Of a stretch of 55,464 nucleotides of DNA, positions 19,148 through 28,312 are shown piece by piece. Under the pieces are notes generated by a model. That model was not told the DNA's origin and ran no database searches. It saw nothing but the letters and a program-made list of their open reading frames with translations. A program made the translations under genes and the position numbers. Location of the stretch: assembly GCA_020631105.1 (NCBI GenBank), contig JAHDHW010000004.1:36340-91803 (forward strand). Reading direction: 5' to 3'. Position 1 is the first letter of the stretch. Each line of letters opens with the position of its first letter. This DNA is from Saprospiraceae bacterium. Its GTDB lineage: Bacteria; Bacteroidota; Bacteroidia; Chitinophagales; Saprospiraceae.

Positions 19148-20053
19148 TTATTTTTTCTCTGCTATACGCATTTTTGCACTGCGTGCGCGTGGATTTCGAT
19201 GGATTTCTTCCTCGGTAGGCAAAATGGCTTTTTTAGTAATCACCTTAAACGGGCGATCAATGTTACCATAAAAGTCTTTGACATACTCGCCAGTAAAATT
19301 CCCTGCTTTGAAAAAGTTTTTCACTAAACGATCTTCTAAGGAGTGGTAAGAAATAATCACTAAGCGAGCTCCTGGCTTTAGCACCTCTCGTGCATCATTT
19401 AAAAAATCACGAAGTGCGCCCATCTCATCATTTACTTCTATTCGAAGCGCCTGAAAAACCTGAGCCAGATAACGATTACGATTACCTCGTATCAAAGGTT
19501 GAATCATCTGCAAAAAGTCACCAATTCGGCGTAAAGGCTGACTAGAGCGTTCTTCTACAATCCGCAAAGCCAAGGACTTTGCATTACGTACTTCGCCGTA
19601 GGCACTAAACAAAGATTGTAAAGCCTCAGCGTCATAAGAACCTAATACATCAGCTGCAGTAAGATCACCCTGCTGATTCATTCGCATGTCAAGATCAGTA
19701 TCATATCGAAAAGAAAATCCACGACTAGCATCGTCCAACTGATGGGAGGAAACTCCCAAATCTGCAAGTATACCATCTACGGCCTTATGGCCATGCAAGC
19801 GAAGAAATCGCTTTAGGTATCGAAAGTTGTGGTGGACAAAGGTGAAGTGTTCATTTTCATTCTCAGATACATTCGGTAAAGTGTCTTCATCCTGGTCGAA
19901 ACCAAAGAGATGCCCTTTGGCACCTAGTTTTTGTAAAATCAAACTGGAATGTCCGCCGCCGCCAAATGTGGCATCAACAAAAACTCCATTTTTATCTTGA
20001 ATTAAAGCATCAATACTTTCGTTCAATAATACCGGTTCATGATAATTACTCAT
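19148..20053 (-). CDS. rsmH: 16S rRNA (cytosine(1402)-N(4))-methyltransferase RsmH
   Basis: SAM-dependent methyltransferase (also called MraW) acting on 16S rRNA C1402. About 301 residues from MSNYHEPVLLNESID, the family's conserved start; an ATG at 20065 would add four residues. Motifs: VDATFGGGGHSSLIL (SAM loop), DGILADLGVSSHQLDD, RGFSFRYDTDLDMRMN and VISYHSLEDRLVKNFF. The start overlaps the mraZ stop by 8 bp, so translation is probably coupled. Confidence 0.96.
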   Translation of the reverse strand: MSNYHEPVLLNESIDALIQDKNGVFVDATFGGGGHSSLILQKLGAKGHLFGFDQDEDTLPNVSENENEHFTFVHHNFRYLKRFLRLHGHKAVDGILADLGVSSHQLDDASRGFSFRYDTDLDMRMNQQGDLTAADVLGSYDAEALQSLFSAYGEVRNAKSLALRIVEERSSQPLRRIGDFLQMIQPLIRGNRNRYLAQVFQALRIEVNDEMGALRDFLNDAREVLKPGARLVIISYHSLEDRLVKNFFKAGNFTGEYVKDFYGNIDRPFKVITKKAILPTEEEIHRNPRARSAKMRIAEKK

Positions 20054-20549
20054 TTCTATTATCATTATCTAAATCATGACCAGTATCCGTAAAAAGATCA
20101 TCCATATTCACATCTCCCATAACGGACTCTGCCAAGGTGGAAAAATCTTCCGGTTCTTCATCTAATTCTCCGTGGTAACTAGCTTTTGACCAAATCTCCA
20201 TTCGATCATTAATTGCGAATAGCACTGCATCTTTTTCGATCCCTGCGTACTCCAAAAGGTTTTTGGTAAGCAAGACTCGCTCTGATGAATCTGGCGAAAG
20301 CTCGGTAGCTCCCCGGTAGAAATAGCGAATAAACTTTCTATTTTTTGCGACATAAGGATTCAACTTTTTGACCCTGGCGCTTAGAATATCCCAAACAGAT
20401 TTGGGATAAAGAGTTAGACAACGCTCGACACCTCGATTAACCACGAAAGTTTGCGTCCCTTCTCCGAGCTGCTTAAGCAGCGACGAAGGTAGGCGCATCC
20501 TCCCTTTTGCGTCAATTTTGCATTCAAATTCGCCTAGAAGCTCGAGCAT
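20046..20549 (-). CDS. mraZ: Transcriptional regulator MraZ
   Basis: DNA-binding protein with two AbrB-like SpoVT folds that controls the dcw operon, including itself. 167 residues from MLELLGEFECKIDAKGRMRL, which aligns with the family start; an upstream ATG at 20621 lies inside the operator and is unlikely. The first DxxxR motif is in DAKGRMRLP, and the second region reads LSPDSSERVLLTKNLLEYAG. The last ~25 residues are acidic and extend beyond the usual ~150. First gene of the cluster, behind phased GTGG boxes. Confidence 0.95.
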   Translation of the reverse strand: MLELLGEFECKIDAKGRMRLPSSLLKQLGEGTQTFVVNRGVERCLTLYPKSVWDILSARVKKLNPYVAKNRKFIRYFYRGATELSPDSSERVLLTKNLLEYAGIEKDAVLFAINDRMEIWSKASYHGELDEEPEDFSTLAESVMGDVNMDDLFTDTGHDLDNDNRNE

Positions 20550-20584
20550 GTTATCAATTTTGATCAAATTCTGAAGTAAATATA

Positions 20585-20618
20585 CTACTTTCTGCCACTT
20601 TTCACCACAAATACCCAC
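20585..20618 (-). promoter_or_regulatory. MraZ-box operator array upstream of mraZ
   Basis: On the minus strand GTGG occurs at 20618-20615, 20608-20605 and 20598-20595, exactly 10 bp apart, followed in register by the near-match GTAG at 20588-20585. The unit reads GTGG plus six A/T-rich bases, with AAAGTGG visible. MraZ is known to bind tandem GTG-containing repeats at 10-bp spacing in E. coli and Mycoplasma. The array ends 36 bp before the mraZ ATG, so autorepression is likely. Confidence 0.8.
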
Positions 20619-20765
20619 CAATCAAGCAAAAAAAGTTTTCCACAGGCATTCGCTCAAAATTTCGAATTGCACGAAAATAAGCAAATAGTGGAAAAAATAG
20701 CGTTATATATCAACCAAAAAATGATACTCTTGCAAAAAACACGGATACTGTGTTCTTTAACACCT

Positions 20766-20779
20766 CCACATTTTACCAC
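20766..20779 (-). promoter_or_regulatory. Possible second MraZ-box pair
   Basis: Two more minus-strand GTGG words, at 20779-20776 and 20769-20766, are also 10 bp apart and include AAAGTGG. They lie about 220 bp before mraZ, in the 292-bp gap that must contain the dcw promoter. Only two repeats, so this could be chance. Confidence 0.35.
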
Positions 20780-20841
20780 TTTCACGTAAAAAAGGTTCAA
20801 ATCTGTCCAAAAAGTTGTTCATAATTCCATTTTTCACGGAA

Positions 20842-21576
20842 TTACTGTCTTGCATAACTATTTGAAAAGCTTTTCCAACGCATTTGGAGTACTCCTTTAA
20901 TCGCTTCACTCACTATACTGGTGTTCATTTTTGACTCCCCCTCTACCCGATCCGCAAAAGTTATTGGGACCTCGCTAATCTTAAATCCTAAAGTATGAGC
21001 GGCAAATTTCATTTCAATCTGAAAAGCATAGCCCACAAAACGGATTTTATCTAGGTCTATCGCTTCTAATACTTTCCGCGAGTAACAAATGAAACCTGCG
21101 GTAGGGTCTTTTACATTCATAAAAGTCACCAATCGTACATAAAGAGATGCACCATAGGAAAGTAGAATTCTATCTAATGGCCAGTTTTCTAATTTACCTC
21201 CTTTGACATATCGAGAGCCAACTGCCAGATCTGCCCCTTTTTCTACACATGCCGATTTAAGCCTTAACAAATCTTTCGGATTATGAGAAAAATCTGCATC
21301 CATCTCAAAAAGATAATCATACTGACGTTCGAGGCCCCATCTAAATCCAGCAATATATGCGGTACCCAAACCGAGCTTTCCTTTACGCTCTAGTATAAAG
21401 AGTTCATTTGCTCCGGATCGCATCATTTCTTTGACAATAGAAGCTGTACCATCAGGAGAACCATCATCTACAATCAGTACATGGAATCCATCGGATAAAT
21501 CGAATACTGCCTGGATGATCTTGGCAATATTCTCTTTCTCATTATAGGTAGGTATGATGACTAGACTCTTAGGCAT
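20842..21576 (-). CDS. Polyprenol monophosphomannose synthase-like GT2 glycosyltransferase
   Basis: Cytoplasmic family 2 glycosyltransferase of 244 residues that should move a sugar (mannose in the best-known homologues) from a nucleotide donor to polyprenyl phosphate. Motifs: VIIPTYNEKENI at the start, LIVDDGSPDGTA, the DxD metal site in EMDADFSH (D93-A-D95), RKGKLGLGTAYIAGF, and RYVKGGKLENWPL. No membrane helices at the C-terminus, so it is the DPM1-like soluble type. It lies upstream of the dcw promoter on the same strand, with a 292-bp gap, so probably a separate transcript. Confidence 0.88.
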   Translation of the reverse strand: MPKSLVIIPTYNEKENIAKIIQAVFDLSDGFHVLIVDDGSPDGTASIVKEMMRSGANELFILERKGKLGLGTAYIAGFRWGLERQYDYLFEMDADFSHNPKDLLRLKSACVEKGADLAVGSRYVKGGKLENWPLDRILLSYGASLYVRLVTFMNVKDPTAGFICYSRKVLEAIDLDKIRFVGYAFQIEMKFAAHTLGFKISEVPITFADRVEGESKMNTSIVSEAIKGVLQMRWKSFSNSYARQ

Positions 21577-21826
21577 TGGTAGCTAGCAGGGTTAATAGCT
21601 CAATTTTGTTGAAGCGCAAATATATATATAAATCCTATTAAAAAAGCCAGGACTTGGAATTTGCGCTAATATCAGGCATTCAATTATAATATCTGTCTTT
21701 TTAATAATCTGGTATTCTGCAAAAACTGTTTTATATTACGGAAACCATTTGACTGGATTTTATACTCAAAAATCCGCAATTGGTTCAATATTAAATCAAA
21801 TTAATAAAACATAAACAACCTAACCA

Positions 21827-23374
21827 ATGCTCAACCTTTCTGTTATCCTGGAGGATAGTGCCCGACGTTATCCAGACAAAGATGCTTTTACATTTATGGA
21901 CACCACGCTTTCATTTTCGCAAATGAATGCTGCGGCTAATCAAATCGCTAATGGTCTTCGATCCAAAGGTGTAGGACATGGTGATAAGGTAGCCATTAGT
22001 TGTCTGAACCTCCCCTATTTCCCCATGATATATTTTGGTATTTTAAAATGCGGGGCTACGGTTGTCCCTTTGAGTGTTTTGTTAAAAAAAGATGAAATAG
22101 AATACCATTTAAAAGATTCTGACGCAAAGGCATATTTTAGTTTTATCGGCACACCAGATTTACCAATGGCCGCCGAAGGTTACGAGGCGTTTCAGCGAAC
22201 GGATTCCTGCGAACACTATTTTATCGCAACAGCTAAACCTACGGACGCATCTCCTATCGAGGGTGTCCCTACACTAGGAAGTTTAATGGCAAACATGGCT
22301 CCGACTACTGTAACAGAACCTACCAGTGCTGAGGATACCGCCGTTATCATCTATACTTCAGGGACAACTGGTCGACCTAAAGGTGCCGAGCTAACCCATT
22401 CTAACTTAATGCTCAATGCGATCTTATCTACAAATATTGTGGATACGCAACCAGAAGATACACAGTTAATTGTATTACCATTGTTCCACATTTTTGCAAT
22501 GACCTGCCTGATGAATGCGGGTATATATAAAGGAACATCAAGTATTCTTTTACCACGTTTTGAAGCAGAAGCTGCGCTTGGCTTAATGCAAAAACATAGC
22601 ATCACCATCTTTGCCGGAGTCCCTACAATGTACTGGGGCTTACTGAATTATCAAGGTGACAAATTTGACCTGGAGGCAATTTCGAATAATTTAAAAACTT
22701 GCGTTTCCGGAGGCGCTTCCCTCCCCGTAAAAGTCCTAGAAGATTTCGAAAAGAAATTTAATGTCATGATCCTTGAAGGATATGGCATGTCAGAAGGTGC
22801 CCCCGTAGTCACCTTCAACCATAGAGAGGTTGGTCGAAAACCCGGGAGTGTGGGAACACCAGTATGGGGCGTGGAGGTAAAACTCGTTGATGACCAAGAC
22901 CAGGAAGTCCCTCAGGGAGAAAAAGGCGAACTAATTTACAGAGGACACAATGTGATGAAAGGCTATTACAAACGTCCAAAGGTTAATGCTGAAGTATTAA
23001 GAGGTGGATGGTTACATAGTGGTGATGTAGCCATTAAGGATGAAGATGGTTTTTTCTACATCGTTGATCGCACCAAGGACATGATCATCCGTGGAGGACT
23101 GAATGTTTACCCTCGAGAAGTCGAAGAGGTCATCATTAAACATGATGATGTATCATTAGTGGCTGTTATTGGAATTCCGGACGACCAGTTCGGCGAAGAT
23201 ATTAAAGCTTGCGTGGTGCTTAAAGAAGGAGCCACAGTAGACGAGGCTACGTTGCAGGCCTGGACAAAGGAAAGAATTGCTGCGTATAAATACCCAAGGG
23301 TTATTGAATTTATGGATGCCCTACCGATGAGCGCTACAGGAAAGATCCTAAAGAAAGAACTCAGAAAATCTTAA
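21827..23374 (+). CDS. Long-chain acyl-CoA ligase (AMP-forming)
   Basis: Activates a carboxylic acid, probably a fatty acid, to the CoA thioester. 515 residues. P-loop-like A3 motif YTSGTTGRPKGAELTH at about 176-191, A5 motif GYGMSEGAPV, A7 motif LHSGDVAIKDEDG, then the hinge DRTKDMIIRGGLNVYP and the C-terminal catalytic lysine in SATGKILKKELR. Full length, no defects. Substrate cannot be read from the sequence. The GMC oxidoreductase follows after 6 bp, so they form an operon. Confidence 0.92.
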   Translation: MLNLSVILEDSARRYPDKDAFTFMDTTLSFSQMNAAANQIANGLRSKGVGHGDKVAISCLNLPYFPMIYFGILKCGATVVPLSVLLKKDEIEYHLKDSDAKAYFSFIGTPDLPMAAEGYEAFQRTDSCEHYFIATAKPTDASPIEGVPTLGSLMANMAPTTVTEPTSAEDTAVIIYTSGTTGRPKGAELTHSNLMLNAILSTNIVDTQPEDTQLIVLPLFHIFAMTCLMNAGIYKGTSSILLPRFEAEAALGLMQKHSITIFAGVPTMYWGLLNYQGDKFDLEAISNNLKTCVSGGASLPVKVLEDFEKKFNVMILEGYGMSEGAPVVTFNHREVGRKPGSVGTPVWGVEVKLVDDQDQEVPQGEKGELIYRGHNVMKGYYKRPKVNAEVLRGGWLHSGDVAIKDEDGFFYIVDRTKDMIIRGGLNVYPREVEEVIIKHDDVSLVAVIGIPDDQFGEDIKACVVLKEGATVDEATLQAWTKERIAAYKYPRVIEFMDALPMSATGKILKKELRKS

Positions 23375-23380
23375 GCGGGT

Positions 23381-24976
23381 ATGGCAACTGAAACGTTTGA
23401 CTACATTATTATAGGTGCAGGTTCGGCGGGCTGTGTGCTCGCTAATCGTTTATCGGCTGATCCAAAGCATAAGGTTTTACTATTGGAAGCTGGAAAAAAA
23501 GACAACAAAGCTGACATCCAGATCCCTGCTGCCTTTCCAAAACTTTATAAGTCAGATGTAGATTACGCTTACCATACCGTCCCGAGTCCTACTATGCATA
23601 ATCGGGAGTTATTTCTGCCACGTGGTAAAACACTCGGTGGATCAAGTAGCATTAATGCTATGATTTATATTCGTGGAAACCGGCAGGATTACCAGGAGTG
23701 GAGTGAGCTTGGCAATAAAGGATGGTCCTACGATGAAGTACTACCTTATTTTAAAAAATCAGAGCACCAGGAGGTTATAAAAAATGACCTTCACGGAACC
23801 AATGGCCCTTTAAATGTTACCAATCGAAAATATACCAATCATCTTTCTGATGTCTTTATAAAAGCAGGACAAGAGTTAGGATATCGCCATAATCCGGATT
23901 TTAATGGTGAACAACAAGAAGGCTTTGGTTATTATCAGGTTACACAAAAGAATGGCCAAAGATGTAGTACCGCAAAAGCTTTTTTGCACCCTGTAGCGAA
24001 GCGAGCTAACCTTGCTATCAAGACGGAAGCAACAGTCGAGCGAATTATTTGTAAAAATAAAAGAGCAGTCGCAGTTCAATACCAGCACAAGGGACGTTCT
24101 GTCAGCGTCGCAGCTCAGCGAGAAATTATACTTAGTGCAGGCGCATATAACAGCCCACAACTTTTATTACTTTCAGGTATTGGAGCCCCGGAAGAATTAA
24201 AGAAACACAATATCCCTTTGGTTCATCCTTTAAAAGGGGTCGGCAAAAACCTTCAGGACCATCTGGTTTTCTTTTCGATATTTGATTCTTCATACAAACA
24301 GACACTGGACAAAGCAGAATCTTTCCCGGCTATTCTCAAAAACCTCGGCAATTATTTAATCAATAAGAAAGGGCCATTCAATTCAAATGTTGCGGAATCT
24401 GGTGGATTCGTTCGTTCTTCGAATGATCAGCCTGCAGCAGATATTCAATTCCACTTTGGCCCTGCCTATTTTGTAAATCATGGTTTTGTAAAGCCCAAAG
24501 GCAATGGGTATTCTATTGGTGGTAAAGTTTTAAATCCAAGTAGTACGGGTACTGTAAAGTTACGTTCAGCAAACGCAACGGATGCACCACTCATCGATCA
24601 TAATTACATGAGCACCGATGATGATGTACGCCGAGCTATCTGGGGATTCCGTTTAAGTGAAAAACTTGGAATGACTAAAACTTTTGCTCCTTATCGAACA
24701 GGTAGATTCCTTCCTAAACAAGAACTAAAAGAAGATTCGGAGATTGAAGATTTTATCCGAGCGGAGGCTCTAACGCTATACCACCCGACAAGTACTTGTA
24801 AAATGGGCAATGATGAAATGGCTGTGGTAGACGACCAATTGCGTGTTCATGGACTCGCTGGTCTACGTGTCGTAGACGCTTCTATCATGCCCAATGTCAC
24901 GCGTGGCAATACTAACGCACCAACGATTATGATTGCCGAAAAAGGCGCAGATATGATCCTAGCGGCTGCTAAATAG
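23381..24976 (+). CDS. GMC-family FAD oxidoreductase (choline dehydrogenase-like)
   Basis: Flavin-dependent alcohol dehydrogenase or oxidase of 531 residues. FAD-binding GAGSAG at 12-17 and LLLEAGKKD, the first GMC signature LPRGKTLGGSSSINAMIYIR, and a second signature around LSAGAYNSPQLLLLSGIG. The C-terminal active-site region has the histidine in LYHPTSTCKMG and the asparagine in RGNTNAPTIMIAEKG. Coupled to the acyl-CoA ligase, it could oxidise a long-chain or aromatic alcohol whose aldehyde/acid is then activated; that link is inference. Its stop overlaps the converging E1 gene by 8 bp. Confidence 0.92.
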   Translation: MATETFDYIIIGAGSAGCVLANRLSADPKHKVLLLEAGKKDNKADIQIPAAFPKLYKSDVDYAYHTVPSPTMHNRELFLPRGKTLGGSSSINAMIYIRGNRQDYQEWSELGNKGWSYDEVLPYFKKSEHQEVIKNDLHGTNGPLNVTNRKYTNHLSDVFIKAGQELGYRHNPDFNGEQQEGFGYYQVTQKNGQRCSTAKAFLHPVAKRANLAIKTEATVERIICKNKRAVAVQYQHKGRSVSVAAQREIILSAGAYNSPQLLLLSGIGAPEELKKHNIPLVHPLKGVGKNLQDHLVFFSIFDSSYKQTLDKAESFPAILKNLGNYLINKKGPFNSNVAESGGFVRSSNDQPAADIQFHFGPAYFVNHGFVKPKGNGYSIGGKVLNPSSTGTVKLRSANATDAPLIDHNYMSTDDDVRRAIWGFRLSEKLGMTKTFAPYRTGRFLPKQELKEDSEIEDFIRAEALTLYHPTSTCKMGNDEMAVVDDQLRVHGLAGLRVVDASIMPNVTRGNTNAPTIMIAEKGADMILAAAK

Positions 24977-27389
24977 CTGGATAGTTTTGAGGATCTGCTT
25001 CATGCATTAAATTATATACTCCATTAAACACTTCTTCCGGGTTAGGCTTAGAAAAATAGTCTCCATCCGATCCAAAAGGTGGTCGATGTGCTTTTGCAGA
25101 AATCGTAATTGGTGCGGAATCCAGATACTTATACCCGTTTTGTTTTTCTAAAACCTCTTGCAGCATGTATGCAGTTGCTCCGCCCGGAACATCTTCATCA
25201 ACAAAGACAATGCGATTAGTTTTTTGTAATGATACAACTATTCGATGTTCTAAATCAAACGGAAGTAAGGTCTGAATATCTATTAACTCGATAGAGATAT
25301 TTCTTCGTTTCAATAATGTAATGGCTTCTTCCACCACTCGTACACAAGAGCCATAAGTTACAATAGTCACATCCGTTCCTTCCTGTAATACTTCCGGTAC
25401 ACCTAAGGGGACGGTATATGTTCCAATATTGTTTGGAAGTTCTTCCTTCAAACGATATCCATTCAGGCATTCGATGACTAATCCTGGGTCATCCGATTGA
25501 ATCAGGGTGTTATACATTCCAACTGCCTGTGTCATATTCCGAGGTGTACAAATGTATATACCTCTCAATGACCCCAAAAGCATACTCATAGGAGAGCCCG
25601 CGTGCCATATCCCTTCGAGACGGTGTCCTCTGGTACGAATTATTGCCGGCGCTTGTTGGATACCATTACTTCTATACCTAAGTGTGGCCAGGTCATCAGA
25701 AAGCGGCTCAAGTCCATAAATAAGGTAATCAAGGTATTGGATTTCTGCAATTGGACGAAGCCCTCTCATTGACATCCCTATGGCTTGTCCCATAATTGAC
25801 CACTCTCGGATCCCCGTGTCAAATACCCGCTCTTTACCATATCGTTTTTGTAATCCAGCGAATCCTTGATTTACATCCCCAATGTGTCCGACATCTTCTC
25901 CAAAGGCAAAGACATTGGATTTTTCTTTCAGGGTTATATCGAAATAATTATTAAGTAATTGATATCCATTAATGAGTTTTGGGTTCTCATCATAAGTAGG
26001 TGCAATTACCGGAATATTCAATGCTGCATTCTTAGAATCACTATAGAGGCGGGAGTGATATCGTTCAACACCTTTTTCTTTACCTTCTTTGACAAATAAT
26101 TTCAACTCCTTGACAGCAGGTGTATCATTATGCCCTACAAAAAACAACATTCGTCGAGCGTTCTGAAGAATAGAGGAAAAAACAGGATCAATTTGCTTTC
26201 GAAGTTCATCATTGATACGATTAACCTCAACTTTTTCTATAGCTTCGTTAACTAGCTTTCCATAAATTTCTTTTAGCTGAGTAAGTGATTCTTTTACGGG
26301 AGTCATGTAGGCCTTCCAGGCTCGATTCCGTGCTTCTTTTACATATACTTTTGCCTCAGCCGCAATATTATTAACAACCTCTTCTGTAGCGAGTCCCTCA
26401 TCAATGATCCACTGCCGCATAACCTGAATACAATCTTTTTCCTTTTCCCATGCTAAACGGTCTTTGCTTTTGTAACGCTCATGTGATCCAGAAGTAGAGT
26501 GTCCCTGTGGCTGTGTTAGTTCATCGATGTGAAAGACAGCCGGTGTATGCGTTTTTCGCATTTTGGCAATCCCCTGCTCATAAGCTTTGACCAGACTTGG
26601 ATAATCCCAACCTTTGAGATAATAGATGTCAATTCCGTTTGTATCTTTCTTTTTTTCTAGCCCGGATAATGCTTCTGAGATATTACCTTTTGTAGTTTGA
26701 TATTCTTTAGGTACGGAAATACCATATCCATCATCCCAGATAGATACCGCCATTGGCACCTGCAATACTCCGGCAGCATTAAGTGTTTCCCAGAAGATAC
26801 CTTCAGAGGTACTTGCATCTCCGATAGTTACAAAGCAAACTTCATTACCTTTTTCAGAAAACTGGGTTGAATTGTTTAGGGTCTCGCTCTCTCGGTATTT
26901 TTTTGAAGCTAGCGCTAAGCCTAAACCCCGTGCCATCTGACCGGCAGTACAAGAAATGTCTGAAGATATATTGTAGATATTTTTGTGACTCGTCCATTCG
27001 CCATTTTCATCAACATTTGGAGTAGCAAAATGACTATTCATCTGACGGCCACCTGAGAATGGATCATTCTCCGTATCTGCATAAAGCTGTGCAAAAAATG
27101 CTTCGATAGTGCTAATCCCCAGCGCAAACATAAAAGTTTGATCTCTGTAGTAGCCAGATCGCCAGTCGCCTTTTTTGAAAGCACGTGCCATAGCAACTTG
27201 TGGGACCTCTTTGCCATCACCGAGAATCCCAAATTTTGCTTTCCCAGTAAGTACCTCTTTTCGGCCCAGCAAGCTGGTCTCTCGACTAATGCAACACGTC
27301 CAAAAGTCATTAAGCACTTCCTTTACATATTCATTATTTGTTGCTCCGGATTGCTCAAAACTTTCAGACAAGACAGGGTTATCTATCAT
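24969..27389 (-). CDS. Fused alpha/beta 2-oxoacid dehydrogenase E1 component
   Basis: Thiamine-diphosphate decarboxylase subunit of a pyruvate- or branched-chain 2-oxoacid dehydrogenase complex, with alpha and beta halves in one 806-residue chain. Alpha half: YYRDQTFMFALG, SSDISCTAGQMARGLGLALA and the ThDP motif FVTIGDASTSEGIFWE. Beta half: VFAFGEDVGHIGDVNQGFAG, DTGIREWSIMGQAIGMSMRG, IAEIQYLDYLIYGLEPLSDD and VDEDVPGGATAYMLQEVLE. The start at MIDNPVLSE is chosen; ATGs at 27452 and 27467 would add basic residues with no domain. The 2-oxoacid is not certain. No E2 or E3 gene is nearby. Confidence 0.9.
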   Translation of the reverse strand: MIDNPVLSESFEQSGATNNEYVKEVLNDFWTCCISRETSLLGRKEVLTGKAKFGILGDGKEVPQVAMARAFKKGDWRSGYYRDQTFMFALGISTIEAFFAQLYADTENDPFSGGRQMNSHFATPNVDENGEWTSHKNIYNISSDISCTAGQMARGLGLALASKKYRESETLNNSTQFSEKGNEVCFVTIGDASTSEGIFWETLNAAGVLQVPMAVSIWDDGYGISVPKEYQTTKGNISEALSGLEKKKDTNGIDIYYLKGWDYPSLVKAYEQGIAKMRKTHTPAVFHIDELTQPQGHSTSGSHERYKSKDRLAWEKEKDCIQVMRQWIIDEGLATEEVVNNIAAEAKVYVKEARNRAWKAYMTPVKESLTQLKEIYGKLVNEAIEKVEVNRINDELRKQIDPVFSSILQNARRMLFFVGHNDTPAVKELKLFVKEGKEKGVERYHSRLYSDSKNAALNIPVIAPTYDENPKLINGYQLLNNYFDITLKEKSNVFAFGEDVGHIGDVNQGFAGLQKRYGKERVFDTGIREWSIMGQAIGMSMRGLRPIAEIQYLDYLIYGLEPLSDDLATLRYRSNGIQQAPAIIRTRGHRLEGIWHAGSPMSMLLGSLRGIYICTPRNMTQAVGMYNTLIQSDDPGLVIECLNGYRLKEELPNNIGTYTVPLGVPEVLQEGTDVTIVTYGSCVRVVEEAITLLKRRNISIELIDIQTLLPFDLEHRIVVSLQKTNRIVFVDEDVPGGATAYMLQEVLEKQNGYKYLDSAPITISAKAHRPPFGSDGDYFSKPNPEEVFNGVYNLMHEADPQNYPAI

Positions 27390-27796
27390 ATTTTTTCGAA
27401 GATTACTTGGTTTAACTTGGTAGGAAAATTCGTGCCTTTCCTTTCGGGGCATCGAAATTCGCCACAAAAGTATAAAAAATTAACGGCAACATTGGTTCAA
27501 TCTCACTATAAAAAGACCGTTAATTTGTCCGCTCGGGAGGTAAAACAAGCAGCTTTGGTGCATTATTTGTTTGTTATCAAGCTGAATAGTAAAATACGAA
27601 TTTCTATTTAATTCCCTGAAATTCTTGAGTAATTTAAATTAAGTGTTTGTCTAAACGACTTCTTCCGTAATAATAAATAACTATTTTTTGCTATTAACGA
27701 TACTTTAACGGGTAATCTCTTATGGTATCCTTTTTTTTTGATCTAGATTTAGATATCTTTGTATTACATTCTTTCATGAACAAAATTCTCAGTAAA
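27390..27796. other. Divergent promoter region between E1 and the DUF1573 gene
   Basis: About 400 bp holding the upstream regions of two divergent genes. I see an inverted repeat ATTAACGG (27479-27486) / CCGTTAAT (27517-27524) upstream of E1 and a promoter element at 27754-27761 for the DUF1573 gene. No supported gene. Confidence 0.5.
27754..27761 (+). promoter_or_regulatory. Bacteroidetes -7 element (TATCTTTG) for the DUF1573 gene
   Basis: TATCTTTG matches the TAnnTTTG consensus of the Bacteroidetes housekeeping sigma factor. A TTTG lies upstream at 27737-27740, but at 13 bp it is closer than the usual ~19-20. Transcription would begin near 27768, which favours translation from 27797 over the frame's earlier ATGs. 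Confidence 0.5.
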
Positions 27797-28255
27797 ATGA
27801 AAAAAATAGTAACGCTTTTTGCTCTTATTGCAATGATTTGTAGTGTTTCCTTTGCTCAAGTTCAGGAAGCTGCTCCTGCTGAAGGTGGCGCCATGCTTAA
27901 ATTTGAATCTATGGTTGTAGATTATGGTAAGATTGAGCAAGGGTCAGATCCTTTACGTATGTTCAAATTCGAAAACATTGGTGATGCTCCTGCAGTTATC
28001 AAAAATGCTAAAGGGTCTTGTGGATGTACTGTACCTGAATGGCCAAAAGAGCCAATCATGATGGGTGAAAAAAGTGAAATTAAGGTTCGATATGACACTA
28101 AGCGTATCGGAAAATTCACAAAAAGAGTAACTTTAACTACTAATTATAGCGACGAACCTATCGTTTTGACGATCAAAGGAGAAGTCAACAAGAAGCCTGC
28201 TGAGCCAGCGGGAGTTCCTGAAAGTGCTCCTTCTATCTTAAATGGTGGTAAATAA
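27797..28255 (+). CDS. Secreted DUF1573 domain protein
   Basis: A 152-residue exported protein. The start MKKIVTLFALIAMI gives a clean signal peptide with cleavage after SFAQ; earlier in-frame ATGs (27722, 27776) would precede or overlap the promoter. The mature part is one DUF1573 domain, an Ig-like fold of the ASPM/SPD-2/Hydin type: FESMVVDYGKIEQGSDPLRM, FKFENIGDAPAVIKNAKGSC, GCTVPEWPKEPIMMGEKSEI, VRYDTKRIGKFTKRVTL. The CGCT motif is characteristic. Function unknown, probably periplasmic. Single gene with its own promoter and terminator. Confidence 0.9.
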   Translation: MKKIVTLFALIAMICSVSFAQVQEAAPAEGGAMLKFESMVVDYGKIEQGSDPLRMFKFENIGDAPAVIKNAKGSCGCTVPEWPKEPIMMGEKSEIKVRYDTKRIGKFTKRVTLTTNYSDEPIVLTIKGEVNKKPAEPAGVPESAPSILNGGK

Positions 28256-28277
28256 GAAAAGTAAGTTTAATAAAAAA

Positions 28278-28312
28278 GCCCGCATTCGATGACTCGAATG
28301 CGGGCTTTTTTT
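28278..28312 (+). terminator. Strong rho-independent terminator
   Basis: A perfect 12-bp stem (GCCCGCATTCGA and its complement) with a 4-nt loop TGAC is followed by seven T. It ends the DUF1573 transcript. A run of A on the other side would also make it work on the minus strand. Confidence 0.95.

Noticed and set aside
27138-27611. 157-codon plus-strand frame
   Set aside because: It lies mostly antisense to the clear E1 gene and has no domain or signal features.
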